NCBI RefSeq assembly: GCF_964340395.1
Contig: NC_135550.1
Coordinates: forward strand, 5,583,101-5,647,100
DNA: 64,000 bases
From: Glandiceps talaboti
Lineage: Eukaryota; Hemichordata; Enteropneusta; Spengelidae
Direction: 5' to 3'
The stretch's first letter is position 1. Each line of letters starts with the position of its first letter. Position numbers and translations under genes: made by a program. A model generated the notes under the pieces. It made no database searches, was not told where the DNA came from, and saw only the letters and a list, made by a program, of their open reading frames with translations. Shown piece after piece: positions 21,153-35,391 of the stretch.

Positions 21153-22494
21153 CTGTTGAAATAAGAAGAAAATATTTTGTTAAGGAAGAAAGAGAAAACG
21201 TTAGGGGTTACCCGTTAAGTGAGAGATGTTTTTGACAACCGCATTCTACCGTAGATTGAAATTCCATCAATATTGTTTTTGCCCGCCAGGTGTTTATTAG
21301 GTGCGAATGGCAACGCGGCATCACAACACTTGCCGCCGTTTTGAGACTTGCAGACGACATCGATGCCGACAAGTGTTGGCGGGTGGGAATCAGGTCTGCC
21401 ATTGATATGCCAAAATTTGAATAAAATATGTGCGTAATTCCCGAAGTGACTTTCCTGGTATTTTTTTTTGAAAGCTTGCATAGAATTAAAATAAAGGAAT
21501 CACACGGATGTTTCCCTCTAAAACGATACCAAAAGCTTCAATCGATGGGTTTTTATTAAGATTTGACTTTTTCACTGGCTCTGTACTGTTGTCATTTCGG
21601 AAATGCAGACAATTGTTTCTGTTGACATTAAGATGGAATTTCGAACAAAAGGCAGGAATTCTACATTAAAAATCGGAACAGGGACAGAAGGCAGCGACAA
21701 ATTATTGTGTATGTAAACGTCAGAAAATATGTTAGATGGATATATCTAATTAGAATTATAGTACATGTCTTTAACCTTTTTTTAGTCACGATTTTTTTCA
21801 ATGGCGAATTGTTGAACATTTATCAGACGATTGGGGGAGTACTGAAGCAGACGATACAGGTGAATGAACCAAATTCATGGTTGGGTGAATGTCTATAGCA
21901 AACTATTGAAAACAATAGGTGAAATGACAGACCAAAACTACGTAATCTTTTTTTTTTAAATAAAAAAACAGGTCAAGATAATCTGTTACTATTCAATGTT
22001 CACTTTTAAGATGGGAGAGAAGTGTTAGTGTGGCGATGATTCTAAGAAATATAATATACAATAGAGAAAATTCAATGTGTGATCAATTTCATATGTAAAT
22101 TATTGAAGACATAGCATGTATACCTAGCTATAGGCGTATTCGCAATTAATAGATTTGCACATTTCAACGAAATTAACCGGCCAGGGGAGACAATACAAAT
22201 ATTGAAATACACACACTGCTGTAATCACAGATTGGCAAATTTACATTAATAATTCAATAATTGTCAATGTATTACTAATATAAATATGTAATGTCTGTCA
22301 AGATGTCGGTTACTATATTTTCAAGGGATTCCATGTTCAATGAAAAATGGGGTTATCTCTCCAGTTTTACCATTGTTTTCATGTTTAACTAACGAGCGAG
22401 ACACATAATTATCTAAGTGTTTTCAACGAGATTACAAGCTGAAATGATAACAATGGAGGTATAAGGGGAGACATATATACCTTCATAGGATAAT

Positions 22495-22521
22495 CCATAG
22501 ACCCTGGTGGAGGGTCTATGG
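22495..22521. repeat. 10-bp hairpin CCATAGACCC / GGGTCTATGG
   Basis: Perfect inverted arms around a 7-base loop. The CATAGAC/GTCTATG core equals that of the 13455 minisatellite hairpin. Confidence 0.75.
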
Positions 22522-25500
22522 GTAATTAATAATGACTATAAGTTTAAAATGGTTTGAGTGTCAAATACTCGGGAAGCAAATAACACATCAGTCGTCTCTC
22601 TATCACGATAGAGGGACTGTGAACACATATTACGAGTCAGTGGAACAAGGTGGAATACTGTATTGTCCCGTCTGATCAAGAAGCGACATCCGACAGCACG
22701 GTGTATGGTAGTGTGCAATCTACTGACGCCTAAAAAACCGGAAACTCGCATTAACACAGTCACCGTAATGCGTCGGTTATCTAAAAGGGATTCCAAAGTT
22801 TAATTAGTGAGATATTTTGTTTTTTTCTGATGTACCTATATCCCCTTTTCCTTGACAACAAGCAAAGGAACTCTTAGCATTAAAGTTGTTATTGACATCA
22901 CAAGATTACTGTAATGGGTGCATGTGTCAATGCGTGTTCACAGTTCGCGTGGATGGTTTATTTAATAAGTACTTGCCATCGTTGCTACCAGACTTGTGAA
23001 ATGTGATTTCTTACTGACCTGTGAACGAGAAATTCTGTGAAACAAATAAAGGAGACAAGATCTCAATTACAAAGTATTGATTCTCCTGCGGTTTCTTTAT
23101 CCGATTATTAATGAGGCCATCTTCCTTTGAAGATCGCCGACGATCATCTTCGACGCATCCAATTGTTCAGGGAAATCGCACGGTTACAAGATGAGATATC
23201 TCCAGCTTGACATAACCGTCATAGTTTGTAAAATTGATATACCTACGAGATGTGGTATTGATGCAAAAATCTGACTGTGCACGCGGCTAATAGTACTTAT
23301 GAAGTCGCCGACGTTAGAAGTTCCGCCTGGCGCGTGTATTTTTTTTGCCAGGGTCGGTGAAGTACAGCATATGTATTTACGAAAGTATATGTAAACATTG
23401 CATTACATGGAGGGCAGTTGATAAGCCTGGAATAGTTCCTGCATATTTCGGGAGACAGTGATCTTTTCTTGCCTTTAATGATGTTTAACGCGGTTAGTTG
23501 ATATTGGAAATAGTAAACCTGTAGTACAATTTATGTTATTAACAATGAAGCCAAGCCACTAAAGTGAAACAAATCATTCGGAAAATCCCCTTTCTCCACG
23601 CCTGGTATAACATAGAAGCCCTTGCCGACGTAAAGGATTTATCCATAGTATTAGATGCCCTTGGTGTTACGTTTACACGAAAATGACGAATGCAGTTGAG
23701 GTCGCAGTGCAACGGAGTGCCGACAAAGTTGATGAAATCAACGTGGATAACGTAAACTTGTACTGGGAATCCTAGCTTTGCTATGGGTTGGTAAAGAACA
23801 GCTGCCGACATCGATATCATAAGCTTTAGTTCCTGCGTCGGTATATATTCTCTCCGGCGCTGCTAAGAAACTCTTTGACTTGCTTTGAAAGGTATTGACC
23901 CCTCCTTGAGATCAGAGTCGGTTTCCCTTTGGAGTTACCAACAAATATACAAACATTTTGACTTTTAGCGGCCGCAATACAATCTTCAATGAAAAGATTT
24001 TTTTTCTAATCGAAAACACTTGGCTTTATTTTCTTGTAAGTCGGTTTAATCGAGCATGATAAATTTGCAATTCCGACTGTCTTGTGTAAGTTCGCCGCAA
24101 GCCCCTGTTGCCGTGTTACGTTAAAAAAGATGTACTCGAATTGAAGTGTCGCTTAATAGAACAATTGCATGAGGTACATACATCCAACCTTTGCATGTAA
24201 AAGATATAGCACAACTGAAAATACATGATGTGTTTTGATCAACCGGCAGGCACATTACACGATGAGAAAAGAATGTATAAAACTTAAGAACCCGTTATTC
24301 TCCTCATTAGTTAGATTCCCATATACATACGTCATACCCTTTCTTTCTGTCCACGGTCTAACTTTGATCGATGTTATCGGTAAAGGTGCCATCATTTTCG
24401 GGGATCATGGAAGAGCGTGCTAACAAACATATCGTTTACCGAGCAAATATGGGTAGAGACGATGTACAAGAGGCCCATTTATACAACGACGATTGTGATT
24501 CGTGTAAACTTCAGCTTAAAGACGTTTTCTCATACTTGAAAGTCTCTTCATCATTGCGACGTGTTTTAAAATTGAGTACTAAGATGGTGGGGTTTCCTTC
24601 CTTTGCATATGTAAACAATAGCAGGTCTTTCTATAAGGTGATTCCTGGGCGGAAAAAATGTGGAGATGTGGGTGCCGAGATTCTCAATTATTTTATCGAA
24701 GCTGCGATCACCTGTTAGACTCATATGTATATACATACATGGTAAAACAAATGAAAATAACATTTTTAAATGATCATGATTTAACAATAATGTGTTACCT
24801 TTTTATGCAGCCTTCCTATAGGCAGTACTTTACTGTATGAAGTATGGTGTAACACCCCAAATAGGCACACTACAATCAAACCTACAGCAATCCTGCTGGA
24901 CGGAGAAGACGTCCACCAAAACATCGTATTCATCGTCGGCAGGTACTGCTAAAGATGATGAGTTACTACATCTATGGACATTGGTCGACCAGATGTTGGG
25001 CTTCCTCTGAGAAAATACAAAGTGTAAGTCGTCAAGTCTTTTGAAGAATGCATCAAACTTGTAGTTTGTCACACAGATGACTACTACGGGAAATACGCAT
25101 GTATACGTCACACGGGGATATCGTAGTGGTTAGAGCCGACTTGACGAGTATGCAATTATTTGTATACCGTTTCTTTGTAATTGGACATTCATTTACATGG
25201 GAGGATGACCAAACAAAGGCCAAAGTTCCCTCCCCCTTGTCCGAAAACGTGATGATTGGTTGGCGATGACGAACTGGTGAGTGCCTATTGGTCCGTGCTA
25301 CCACTGCTGCGTGACTTTCCTTTTAGCACGCAGCTGTGGGAACGTTTCAATTAAGAGAAAAAAGTCGCCGACGAACTTGAGTGAGAAAGTGAGATGACCG
25401 CCGCTTAATTCCTTTAACCAATGCGTACATAGCTACTAATCATTGCTATGCGTTCTATTATAAGTGGAAATTATTAACGCACCAATGAATGCACTTGAAC

Positions 25501-25531
25501 GGATAATGGCCGGTAGATCCCCCTATCGCGT

Positions 25532-25537
<6 letters not shown>

Positions 25538-25606
<69 letters not shown>
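25538..25606. repeat. (AG)n microsatellite
   Basis: About 34 uninterrupted AG units. Confidence 0.97.
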
Positions 25607-25611
<5 letters not shown>

Positions 25612-28600
25612 CCCCTGAGAACTAAAATTGCATTCCATCACTTAAGCTAAGTGAGAAGGGGGTGGCGAAGGCTGCTTAGGAACACAAACTTTTAAAAGAC
25701 GACTGGTTCATTTTAGTAACTAACGTTCAAGTGCAAAGAACAAGAGCAAAAACAAAACATACACAATCAATTGTACTATTCGCACCATTTTTTCTTTATA
25801 ACACTTAATCGACTTTTCCAAGAGTCGAGACTATCAATTCAAATGCCCTTTAGGAAAAGTACCATAGTACATGTGTACGCATGTATGGTATATTCATACC
25901 TCCTACCATATCTTTGCAATACATCACGGCCACCATTGGTAGCTATTGTATATGTTTACCCTATCTATTTATTCGCCAGGTTGAAGATATCTTGATAAGT
26001 CTCGCAACGTTTTTAATAGATGGATTTAATGGTTCTCCGTAAAGTTGTGCTAAAGCTGAGTGGTTGGCAGGCAGAAATAACTTAATACACTAGTTACAGC
26101 GACAGACAGAAGTCTTTCGCGATTACCCACACAAAACAGTTGGATACTATATACGTATACCGATAGTTTACGTCTCATAGAGGTACTAATTGCATTCCCT
26201 GTTAACGAGTTGTGAACGTGCTCCCCTCTTTCCAATCCATCAAGACCATGGTATCGTCACAGCCCAGCAGCGTGGTGGTCCGCATATTAGCGACTTGAAA
26301 AGTGGCGATATTGAAAAGGTTCTACGAACCATTACAACGTTTAAGACAGTTTAAAGTCAATTTTCATTGGGAATTAACTACCCATGTAAACATCATTCAC
26401 CCTAATTAAGGTTGCGAAGAATGGATGTTTTCAGAAGTTACCGCCATTCTAAGACGCATTCTGAACTGAAGGCCACTCACTGAACTATACACAACATTTT
26501 TTTCCTGAGTGAGTTACATGTTAGGTCGAGAACCGCATGTGCTGTGTATGTCCCGTCCTGTTTCCTGTCACTGAGTTTGTGAAATGTGCGGCACACTTTG
26601 TGGCAAGGTAACAATTATTGAATGAACTCGCTCTCTTTTTTACGTCGCAGAAAAGGCACACTTTACATAATTAGGTAGTCTAAAACTGAAAACATTTAGC
26701 CTACAACAAGCACTCCTTTGTGTATTGTGCATGACTGACTGTCCCTAAACGAATTCTTAAATTCAGGTGTCCCAGTGGAGAATTTAGTGCTTTTGGTTCA
26801 TGATCACATTGGATGAGGATTTGTAAGTGGACACAGTTCACCTGCAACCGACATTAATGCTCAATATCATCATCGGGCGACTTCGGTAACCGTGTTATAC
26901 CACATCCTGTTCCGAAGCCCATCGTTGTGATACCACACGTATAGTATATACTCATCTAAAAAAAATAAATGGGCGACATAGAAGGAAGTACCCTTAATGA
27001 ACAATTTGGTCACCCATTTTGTGGTGTTTTTTTTTATTGCTACCCTTGATTATAACTCCTGGGTTGTGAATGCCATAGGAAATTAAAGTCAACCGGTATC
27101 GCATACCGTCAATGTTCTCATTAACAAGTACGGGGTGAAAAAGAGATAGGTACAGTATATCGATTTAAAGTGGCAAACGGATGTCTGTCAGTATATTATC
27201 TTCGGATTTCCGCCAACCCTCTCCGCATTGTCAGCATTTGTATAAGAATAGGCTGCAAATGTCAAACACTCGTTTTTTCCCGTGGCAGAGGTTTACAGAA
27301 ATGATGGGTTGACCATGGGTCGGAATGCCAAGAAAACAAATTTGAACAGATTCCAATACAAAAACCCGACCTTGGTCGATAATAAATGGAGGCAACTGGC
27401 CTGTCTCAAGTTTTGATAGAGGGGGAAAAGAACCAATACACAGTCCTTGAGAATTTCCAACCTATTTCTCTTTCTGTCAGAACAGGCGTTTGCGACTTAG
27501 CCGCTGAAAGCCGGCCACTCGCCCATGACGGTTGTTTCTTTAACTTAGCCACTACTATCAAAACACTGGCAGTGGTGAAAGTTCTGTTGTTTTATTGAAA
27601 GTTTTGACAGCTTCTGTAAATTCGGTCAGTTGTACAACACGAAAGAGAGAGAGACGATAATCCCATAAAATCACGACTTGAAAGACGTGAACAACTCAGA
27701 TAATACGACCTGCCGTGTCTAATTGGATAGCTGTATGTCAGACATACGTCTTATGACCATTCTCAATTTACAATACTCCGCACGTGAGAAAGCTAGCGGA
27801 CGCTCAAGAAATTCCTCACTGTTTAGCACATGACATACCAACCATACCGCACATCGGGCTTTTTTTGTCTGTGTGCATCTTGGCTAAAAAAATATAAACT
27901 CCCAAAAATGATGATATTTTTGTGAAATCTCCGTCTTCGTACGTATTAATACATGTATACCCAAGGGGACACGGAAGGCTGCAATTGCAAGGGTGCGGTT
28001 TGGTTTTCCATAACGGTATCGGGTTTGATCGGATGGCAGGCTTTCAATGTTTTACTGCTATATCAAAGTCTGCCATATACCAGCTTCCACACGGTTGAAC
28101 GCACCATAGGTATCCTCAAAAACATTTAGCTGTCAACCAGCTAACGTTTCTTGTCGGCATCCATTCAGATCCCTCATTATATCAATTAGATCAGGAGACG
28201 AGAGATTACAGTAACCGAAATTGATAACCTCTTATGATAGCTAGGTCATCAGTAACCCCGCATTCTTTCAGACTCACCTTAATGCTGTGGTCAGTACCTC
28301 ACTCTATATGTCGATCTTGGTGGTCAGAAAACCGAGTAGCGTACACTTAAAAGACTAATACTAACCTAATACATGTACCACGATATACGACACTGTATTG
28401 GATGTGAACGAAATGCGTATATTTATTAGTGCCATGATTATTTACATGTTTACCAGCCACTTTGTTTAATGTATACCGTATGCGTTCTCTATGATACTTG
28501 GGCCGTAGTTGTATATCTGCAAGCCAAACGCCCAGCGGCGAACCTGGCATTCGTAGTAACACGCCCGTTCTCCTTTTGTTATGCGCACACCCCAATGAAT

Positions 28601-29602
28601 GAACTGCCGGGAGAGTTTCTCACTTGGGGACGCAATCGGACTATACTTGTTTGGACTGCTTTCACAAGCTGTTTTTGCTCTTTTCAAGGGAAGGTTTTTC
28701 ATGCTGTTAATTTCCATTTCTCCTCTAAAAGCTGGTCCGTTTTTTACCCATTCAATTTTAAATAGATTCAACATAGTGTCAATGGCGCAAACTGACAAGT
28801 TTGCTAACAAGGCCGCGCATCTTTCTTTTCTTTAATTTTTCAGCATCAAACAAGGGGAAGTGTGCTATGAATTTACTTTATGTCAGATATCACCACGGTG
28901 TACGGACGCTGGTCATCCGGGATGCTCTGTTGGGGGCAGGCAAGTTGCCGACATATGTGTGTAATACCCATATTGTACATCAAACATTCTTCAGCTCGTT
29001 GTATATCCAAGGTAAATAAAGTTCTTTCTTGGGAACACGCATTTGGCGGTTAAATCCTATTCAACACAAACGCTCTTCCGCTAATGTAATATGATTAAAA
29101 TCATTGACGGCCGTACCGACACATGTCATGCTAACCAGGTAACCTACAAGGAGAAGGATGCCGGGAGAACACCGCAAACGCCATAGCTTGGTGACTTTGA
29201 ACAACACAAAATGACGTAAATATGTTTCCCACATATAGTAATTAGATCGTGACCCAGAGAAGCTAAAAACGGCGGAGAAAAGAATAACCTAATGCTTCCT
29301 ATCCACTTATGAACTGATGGCAATTATACCGTTTTCGTCTCTCATTTGCATTTTACCTGGCGCCGATTAGCTGTCTTTTGGTAGATAACATCTCATTTTC
29401 CACCATGCATCTTCATGCACAGACACCGACCCCTTAAATACAGAGTGAATGATATATTTCGTAATGTTAATACAACAGGTTCGGTCTTCCCCTGCTTATC
29501 ATCATTGAAGTTTTGCTTTTAGTGATTGCTTTGGCGGTTGTCTAAGAGACTGGGATTGATTGTGATGACAAAGTCTTAGGGACTGAGAAGAATTATCCAA
29601 TT

Positions 29603-29690
29603 TACGGCCGGGGGGGGGGGGGGGTCAGGATAAAATTGGGGCGGGGGCACGAACAAATTGAGGGTACGGAGGGGGGGGGGGTTCCCCTGG
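29603..29690. repeat. Poly-G tract array
   Basis: TTACGGCC followed by G-runs at about 29611-29624 and 29671-29680, with GGGGCGGGGGCACGAA between. Same family of sequence as 18105-18230. It abuts the GTAT array. Confidence 0.6.
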
Positions 29691-29701
29691 TCGTCGTTGT
29701 T

Positions 29702-29886
29702 ATGTATGTATGTATGTATGTATGTATGTATGTATGTATGTATGTATGTATGTATGTATGTATGTATGTATGTATGTATGTATGTATGTATGTATGTATG
29801 TATGTATGTATGTATGTATGTGTGTATATAATATGTGTGTGTGTGTGTGCGTGTGGGTGTGTGCATGCATGCATGCATGGGTGTAC

Positions 29887-29919
<33 letters not shown>

Positions 29920-29991
29920 TGTATGTATATACGTACGTACGTACGTATATGTATGTATGTATGTACGTATGTATGTATGTATGTATGTATG

Positions 29992-30020
<29 letters not shown>
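29702..30020. repeat. Very long (GTAT)n array
   Basis: About 320 bp of GTAT with GTGT, GCAT and GTAC variant blocks. Frames of YVCM/HTYI across it are artefacts. Confidence 0.97.
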
Positions 30021-30024
<4 letters not shown>

Positions 30025-32077
30025 CGTGGAGCGTCAATTACACGATTCGAAATTCACTATTGAGTATAATGTGCATGTGCCACATCGCACACTGTAAAAC
30101 ATCACAGTACATATATAGGGTTTTTCACGACATGATTGTTGAATGTCCAATAAATCGAACAATATTATAAGTGGTAAATTGAAATTTATTGTTGCCAGTG
30201 TATATGACAAGGACATTGTTTTGATTTTTAGATTTACGATACTGGTTTACATTATTAATGATATATAAACTTTAACACCTCTGATTATTTTCAATAAAAT
30301 ATTGGTTCAAACACCACACGTTGAATACCACTTCCATAGCAATGGTGTCTCGAATGCAGCGTGATGAACTTTGGCAAAGTCGTTTTGTTTGTCTGTACCA
30401 GTGAAGGCAAACTTTGTAGATACTTGCATTATGCATATTTCGAGCATGGATGATTGAAAAAAAAACCTTGGCATTGCTCCCCGGGTATTGAACACACATA
30501 GTCGCACAAGTCGCGATTTGTACAAAGGTCATTGCCAACATAGTTATCATGGCAACATACATTAGAGAAAACTGTCGCCGACATGATAAAGCCCCTGCCT
30601 CTAGTGTGTGTTTTTAACCAAATCCTTGTGCAATCGGAATTATTTGCCTTTTTACACCAAAGTCATTATCTTGGCATTGTATCATTGGTAAGCTATTTAC
30701 AGCGTATGATGGTATACAAATTTGACATTGAGATGAAGGATGCCAACTTCGCTGCCTATACCCACGGTGCAGTGGTACTTATACTTTGTGGTATAAAGGT
30801 TACACGGCCAGTACACTCATAGTTCCCGTTACAAACATCACGTCTTAACACTTGTATCAAAGTAACACCATATAACCATATCAACATTCGATGTAAAATA
30901 GAAACAGAAACACATTTTAGAACATCATATCAAACTAAAGACGTAAACAAGTCGATCATTCACCGAGTACAACACACTTATACAGTGAAACTACACCCAA
31001 AGGCATGCAAAGTAGTAGAGTTTGATATTGCCACAGGTTAAGTTCGATCGATGAAGTTTTTGATCTTGCTATACAAGTGTCCAGTATTAGCAAATATACG
31101 GGAACAGTTACTAATATCCCAAACATAGATCCCCCCGCCAAAACTTCATTGGCAATCGTGCTGAGAGGCTACGTGCAGACCCCCCCCCCCCCCATCCCAC
31201 CTCCGACTCATGGGATCAGTACAATGTAGTATCTATAACCCAACGGCTTGTCTCTTGTGATAAAAATTACCGTTAATGGGTTAATTATTCACTGGTTATC
31301 ACTTTGATGGCAATTAGATGTTTATTTGTCTGCCTATTTCATTTATTTACTTTAATTAAATTCAACGGATCGATTGCAAATTGTAGCGTGCGACAGATTT
31401 TATGGCTTGTGTGAAGACAATACTATCCATATCACATGAAACACATAAGCTGCAAAAATACGCGTAGTCACAGTGTCAATGAAAAAAGGAGATATCGAGT
31501 AATGCATAACAAGAAAAATATAACTGGCGGATAGACCGTTTCACCGGGCGTGTACAACCGGCATACTCGCGGAGGCGCATTTTAAAAAAAGAAATCATTA
31601 CACAATTCAATTTATTACATGGTTCTGCAATTTTCTTGTCACTAGCTTGTGGAACATTATCGGAAAGGTTTACATCTGTCATGATGTAATTGCATGGAGT
31701 CAGCAGTAAGTAATATTATGTATCACAGGGTAGAAAATAGCACTGTGGTTGGAATTTTCCAAACCAGGGAAACGGCGTAAATGCACCGTCTACATGGGCA
31801 ATACAGCTGAATGTATATAAATTATATATACAGGCGTAAAATTATCGAAGACTATAGTATATGTAGGGAAGTCTGCATATTTCTACGAATCTTCTTCCGT
31901 AGTGTAGACCACACAAAAAATCGTCATCGTTGATGGCACATGTACGTACTTGCTCTTTCTTGGTTACTTCTCGGTCTCTTTTCTCCTTTCAAACCTTTAC
32001 CATTTTGTTTGTTTCTTTCCCATTAATTTTTTTCAGTTTTAATGATATTTTGCAGAGGTACTTATTATGTTAATGTG

Positions 32078-32355
32078 TGTGTATGTATGTATGTATGTAT
32101 GTATGTATGTATGTATGTATGTATGTATGTATGTATGTATGTATGTATGTATGTATGTATGTATGTATGTATGTACGTACGTACGTACGTATAGTACGTA
32201 TGTATGTATGTACGTACGTACGTATGTACGTGTGTATGTATGTATGTATGTATGTATGTATGTATGTATGTATGTACGTACGTACGTATGTACGTATGAC
32301 ACGGTATGTATGTATGTATGTATGTATGTATGTATGTATGTATGTATATATGTAA
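32078..32355. repeat. (GTAT)n array with GTAC blocks
   Basis: About 280 bp of GTAT interrupted by three GTAC-rich blocks, which are self-complementary. Confidence 0.97.
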
Positions 32356-32440
32356 TGTATGTGTGTGCGTGCGCGTCTATCTTTTTCTGTTAATATCCAA
32401 GTCTTTAAATGTGTATCTGTGTTTGTACTTTATGTGTCTG

Positions 32441-32563
32441 TCTGTGTCTGTGTCTGTGTCTGTCTGTCTGTCTGTCTGTATGTATGTATGTCTGTATGTA
32501 TGTATGTATGTATGTATGTATGTATGTATGTATGTATGTCTGTCTGTCTGTCTGTCTGTCTGT
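32441..32563. repeat. (GTCT)n / (GTAT)n array
   Basis: GTCT, then GTAT, then GTCT again. Confidence 0.95.
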
Positions 32564-34430
32564 TTCTCTTTCTCATGTGATTAATGCTTGTATGAATAAT
32601 AATGTAAACGCCGATTTGATAAACTGGTTCGACCTAATTAATAAGTTGCCTCTTGTACATAGTGACCCAAACGAAGTGTCGCAAGACATTGCTTGTCTAT
32701 AGCACTTTGTTTAGTAAGAACTTAGTGAGGATGCCTTGAATTTGATGTCTGTCTACACTAACAGTTACTCTGAAGCGTAGCACATTGTAAGGGTTAAAAA
32801 GCATCTTAGGAGAAGGCAACGACCTTCAACAACAAAGGAAGTGCTAACATTGAACAATTTTATGTTTTGGTTTAACCCCCCCCCACACACACACACACAT
32901 ACACACACACATACTTCAAAATAACAGAATTTTCCTCACCAGAATTGTTATATAGAAACTATTATAATTAATTATTCACGGCGAAGAAACAATTGCATGA
33001 ACACATGTGTTCAGAATTCCTATATTACTTCGCCGGGAATAAACTGAGATACAAGCCACAAGTGTATCATTGACATTTGCTATTATTTGATGATATCTTT
33101 TAAACTACTAGTAATAAGGTCAATATCATTATCAAGGTCGATAGCAGTGTCTTCAGCAATACCACAAATCAGGTGGTGGTGTATGTAACATTGTTATATT
33201 TGATTAAATCTAGTCGACATGGACGTGTGTTTCAAACTAGGTCGGAAAATAGAGAAAAGAAATTGTAAATACTGTATGACAGCTAATACCACACTGAGCG
33301 ACAAACGATAACAAACCTTACGTACATACCGATGCGTTGTATTCTGGATGTATTGATTTGCCAACTATATACTATATATATATATATACATGTAGTCTGT
33401 CTTTTGCTGGTATGTTCACTGTCTGATAGGTGACACATTTCCTGTGAACATATGTACTGCTGCTGCTGTTGCTGGTGGTGGTGCAACGAGTCGAGTGCCT
33501 CGACCTGCCGCATCTTACTGGATCGCAGGTGAGGCTACCACTGCACTAGCCAGCCTCACAGCATATCACTTTACACATCAGTATAGCCATCAGTTAGGCG
33601 GCATACATGATGTTGCGCGGTTGATACAAAGCAACGAGTTCTTTGACCTACCGGCCGTCAGTAATATCTCCCGGGGTAATATCTACAACACATCCGTCAA
33701 GATTAAACTACGGAGTAAAGTATATATTGTCTTCTTTCTTTCTTTTTTTTCAAAAAAAAGACACGTAAATGGGCGGGATAAAGGTCACAAGTTCTGTCCA
33801 CGTAACCACAGGTGTACAATATTTACATTTCGCTTCATATCGTGAAGACCAATGTAATAATCCATGCATTGTGTGGAGAAACAATTTTGAATGTTGGCTT
33901 TCCCCAGGTCTTTATTTTCCCTCTGTTCACATTAAACACCTGTTTTTGGTCGTGGGGTGCCTATGTGACCGCGTCAAGGATACATCACAGTCGCTCAGTA
34001 ATTCGCTACTTTCTGAAGTGTTTGGAAACCACAAAGTACGTACAAGGCCTTGTAAGCCTAACCGCAATTGTTACGAAGAGAAATGGCAATTTCTCCCTTC
34101 ACCGAGTGATCAAATGTTAAATAAAAAAAGTAACCAGGAGTGGCATATTGTATGAAAGTCACTAGGTATACTCGTATCCGTACTACGGACCCTTCGCCTT
34201 CAAATTCACACGTGCATTACACTGTGACACGGAAGTTGGCATTTCCGCTACCTTTGCAAATAAAGTGAATGTCCTTTTTATTACCCCCCTTGAGTTATAC
34301 AAACTGTTCGTTACACAGAGTCAACGAATATTCAGTTCACTGAACAGTCATTCAACCCGGCTTTCCTGTATGTATGCACCGGTACGGTAGAACACGTTTA
34401 TGTGGCCGACGAAATTTACGGCTTCGACGA

Positions 34431-34448
34431 CCCCCCCCCCCCCCCACA

Positions 34449-34527
<79 letters not shown>
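34431..34527. repeat. Poly-C tract followed by (AC)n
   Basis: C15 run (34431-34445) joined to about 40 AC units. Confidence 0.96.
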
Positions 34528-34528
<1 letters not shown>

Positions 34529-34795
34529 GTAGTGCTCACTTTGGTGGTCATCACTGTTGTTCTCATCTTGAATTTTTGAAGCCTTCAATTATAAGTTGGA
34601 TAGTTGGGTGGCTACATCAGTTATATTTGACAGGCCTGCTTATGTTGGAAGAGATCGTCAGATTGAAAAGTCATGCAACGGATAGCCTCTAGCGTGCTTA
34701 TATGCTGTACACCTGCTTGACTCTTGATAACTGTTTCCCCAACAGAAGAAAAACTTTAATAGAACAACCTCGCAATGTTTTCAGATCGTTTTAAC

Positions 34796-34940
34796 CTAAA
34801 GGCCCATGCTGATTAGAAGTAAAATCTAAGGGTGAAATGTGGTTAATAGAGTTATAGAAAAACTTGGTCCAGAACAAAAGAATGAGTCCGTGAAATATTT
34901 GTGACGATAACACTGGCACGATTGAAACATGACCCTTTAA
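34796..34940. mobile_element. TTAA-ended repeat, copy 1
   Basis: Begins TAAAGGCCCATG and ends CATGACCCTTTAA, which are imperfect inverted copies. Internal word TTGGTCCAGAACAAAAGAAT and the later GATTGAAACAT are shared with copies at 46158 and 58409. Confidence 0.62.
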
Positions 34941-35330
34941 GGAGAAAGAAGTTTTAATGGTACAATTATTTTTTTTATTCGAAATTGTTCTTTTTGGTAT
35001 TGGAACTTCTAAATTATGGTGATATCTAAGGGAGAGTTCTCACGAAGAAGTCGTACACACAGTGGTACATTATCTGAAATGACACAATGACATAACGTTT
35101 TGGGTAGCATTAAATTCGCCGGTTAAGAAAACATTCTGTTACCTACCGTCGTACATTAGCTAACCCAATCACACTGTGTTGATTCGGATTTGCTGATTAT
35201 ATGTAATAACCTGTTAGCTTTGTTATGTATGTGAATCATTTTGTATCGTCTTTAACAAAAAAAATACGCTTAGAGATTGTACAGACCTTTTTAATGACAC
35301 CAGTTTTGGTTTCGATAGCCTCAAACTGAT

Positions 35331-35391
35331 AGGCTGGATGGTGGACCGTGGCAAGCGTTCTCTCCCCATTGCCAGGTCGACCATCCAGCCT
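35331..35391. repeat. Inverted repeat with nested arms
   Basis: AGGCTGGATGGT (35331-35342) and ACCATCCAGCCT (35380-35391) pair, then GACC/GGTC and TGGCAA/TTGCCA inside, leaving a loop of about 14 bases. Small foldback element. Confidence 0.7.

Noticed and set aside
22536-22796. 86-codon minus-strand frame
   Set aside because: No motif, no splice context that links it to isthmin.
24371-24718. 115-codon plus-strand frame
   Set aside because: No recognisable domain, and no flanking splice sites or poly(A) signal that support a gene.
29576-30170. Long open frames of YVCM / HTYI / VCVC repeats (also at 10.1-10.5, 14.3-14.7, 32.0-32.7, 34.3-34.6, 39.7-40.2 and 60.0-60.4 kb)
   Set aside because: They are translations of microsatellites in which no stop can occur; no protein evidence.
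30956-31141. Minus-strand frame MFGILVTVPVYLLILDTCIA as the missing isthmin signal-peptide exon
   Set aside because: The start looks like a signal peptide, but no good donor in phase 0 follows before the stop; kept only as a remote possibility.
33444-33845. 133-codon plus-strand frame with GEATTALASLTAYHF
   Set aside because: Composition is fairly protein-like, but it begins in a GCT/GGT repeat, ends in low-complexity sequence and matches nothing I know.
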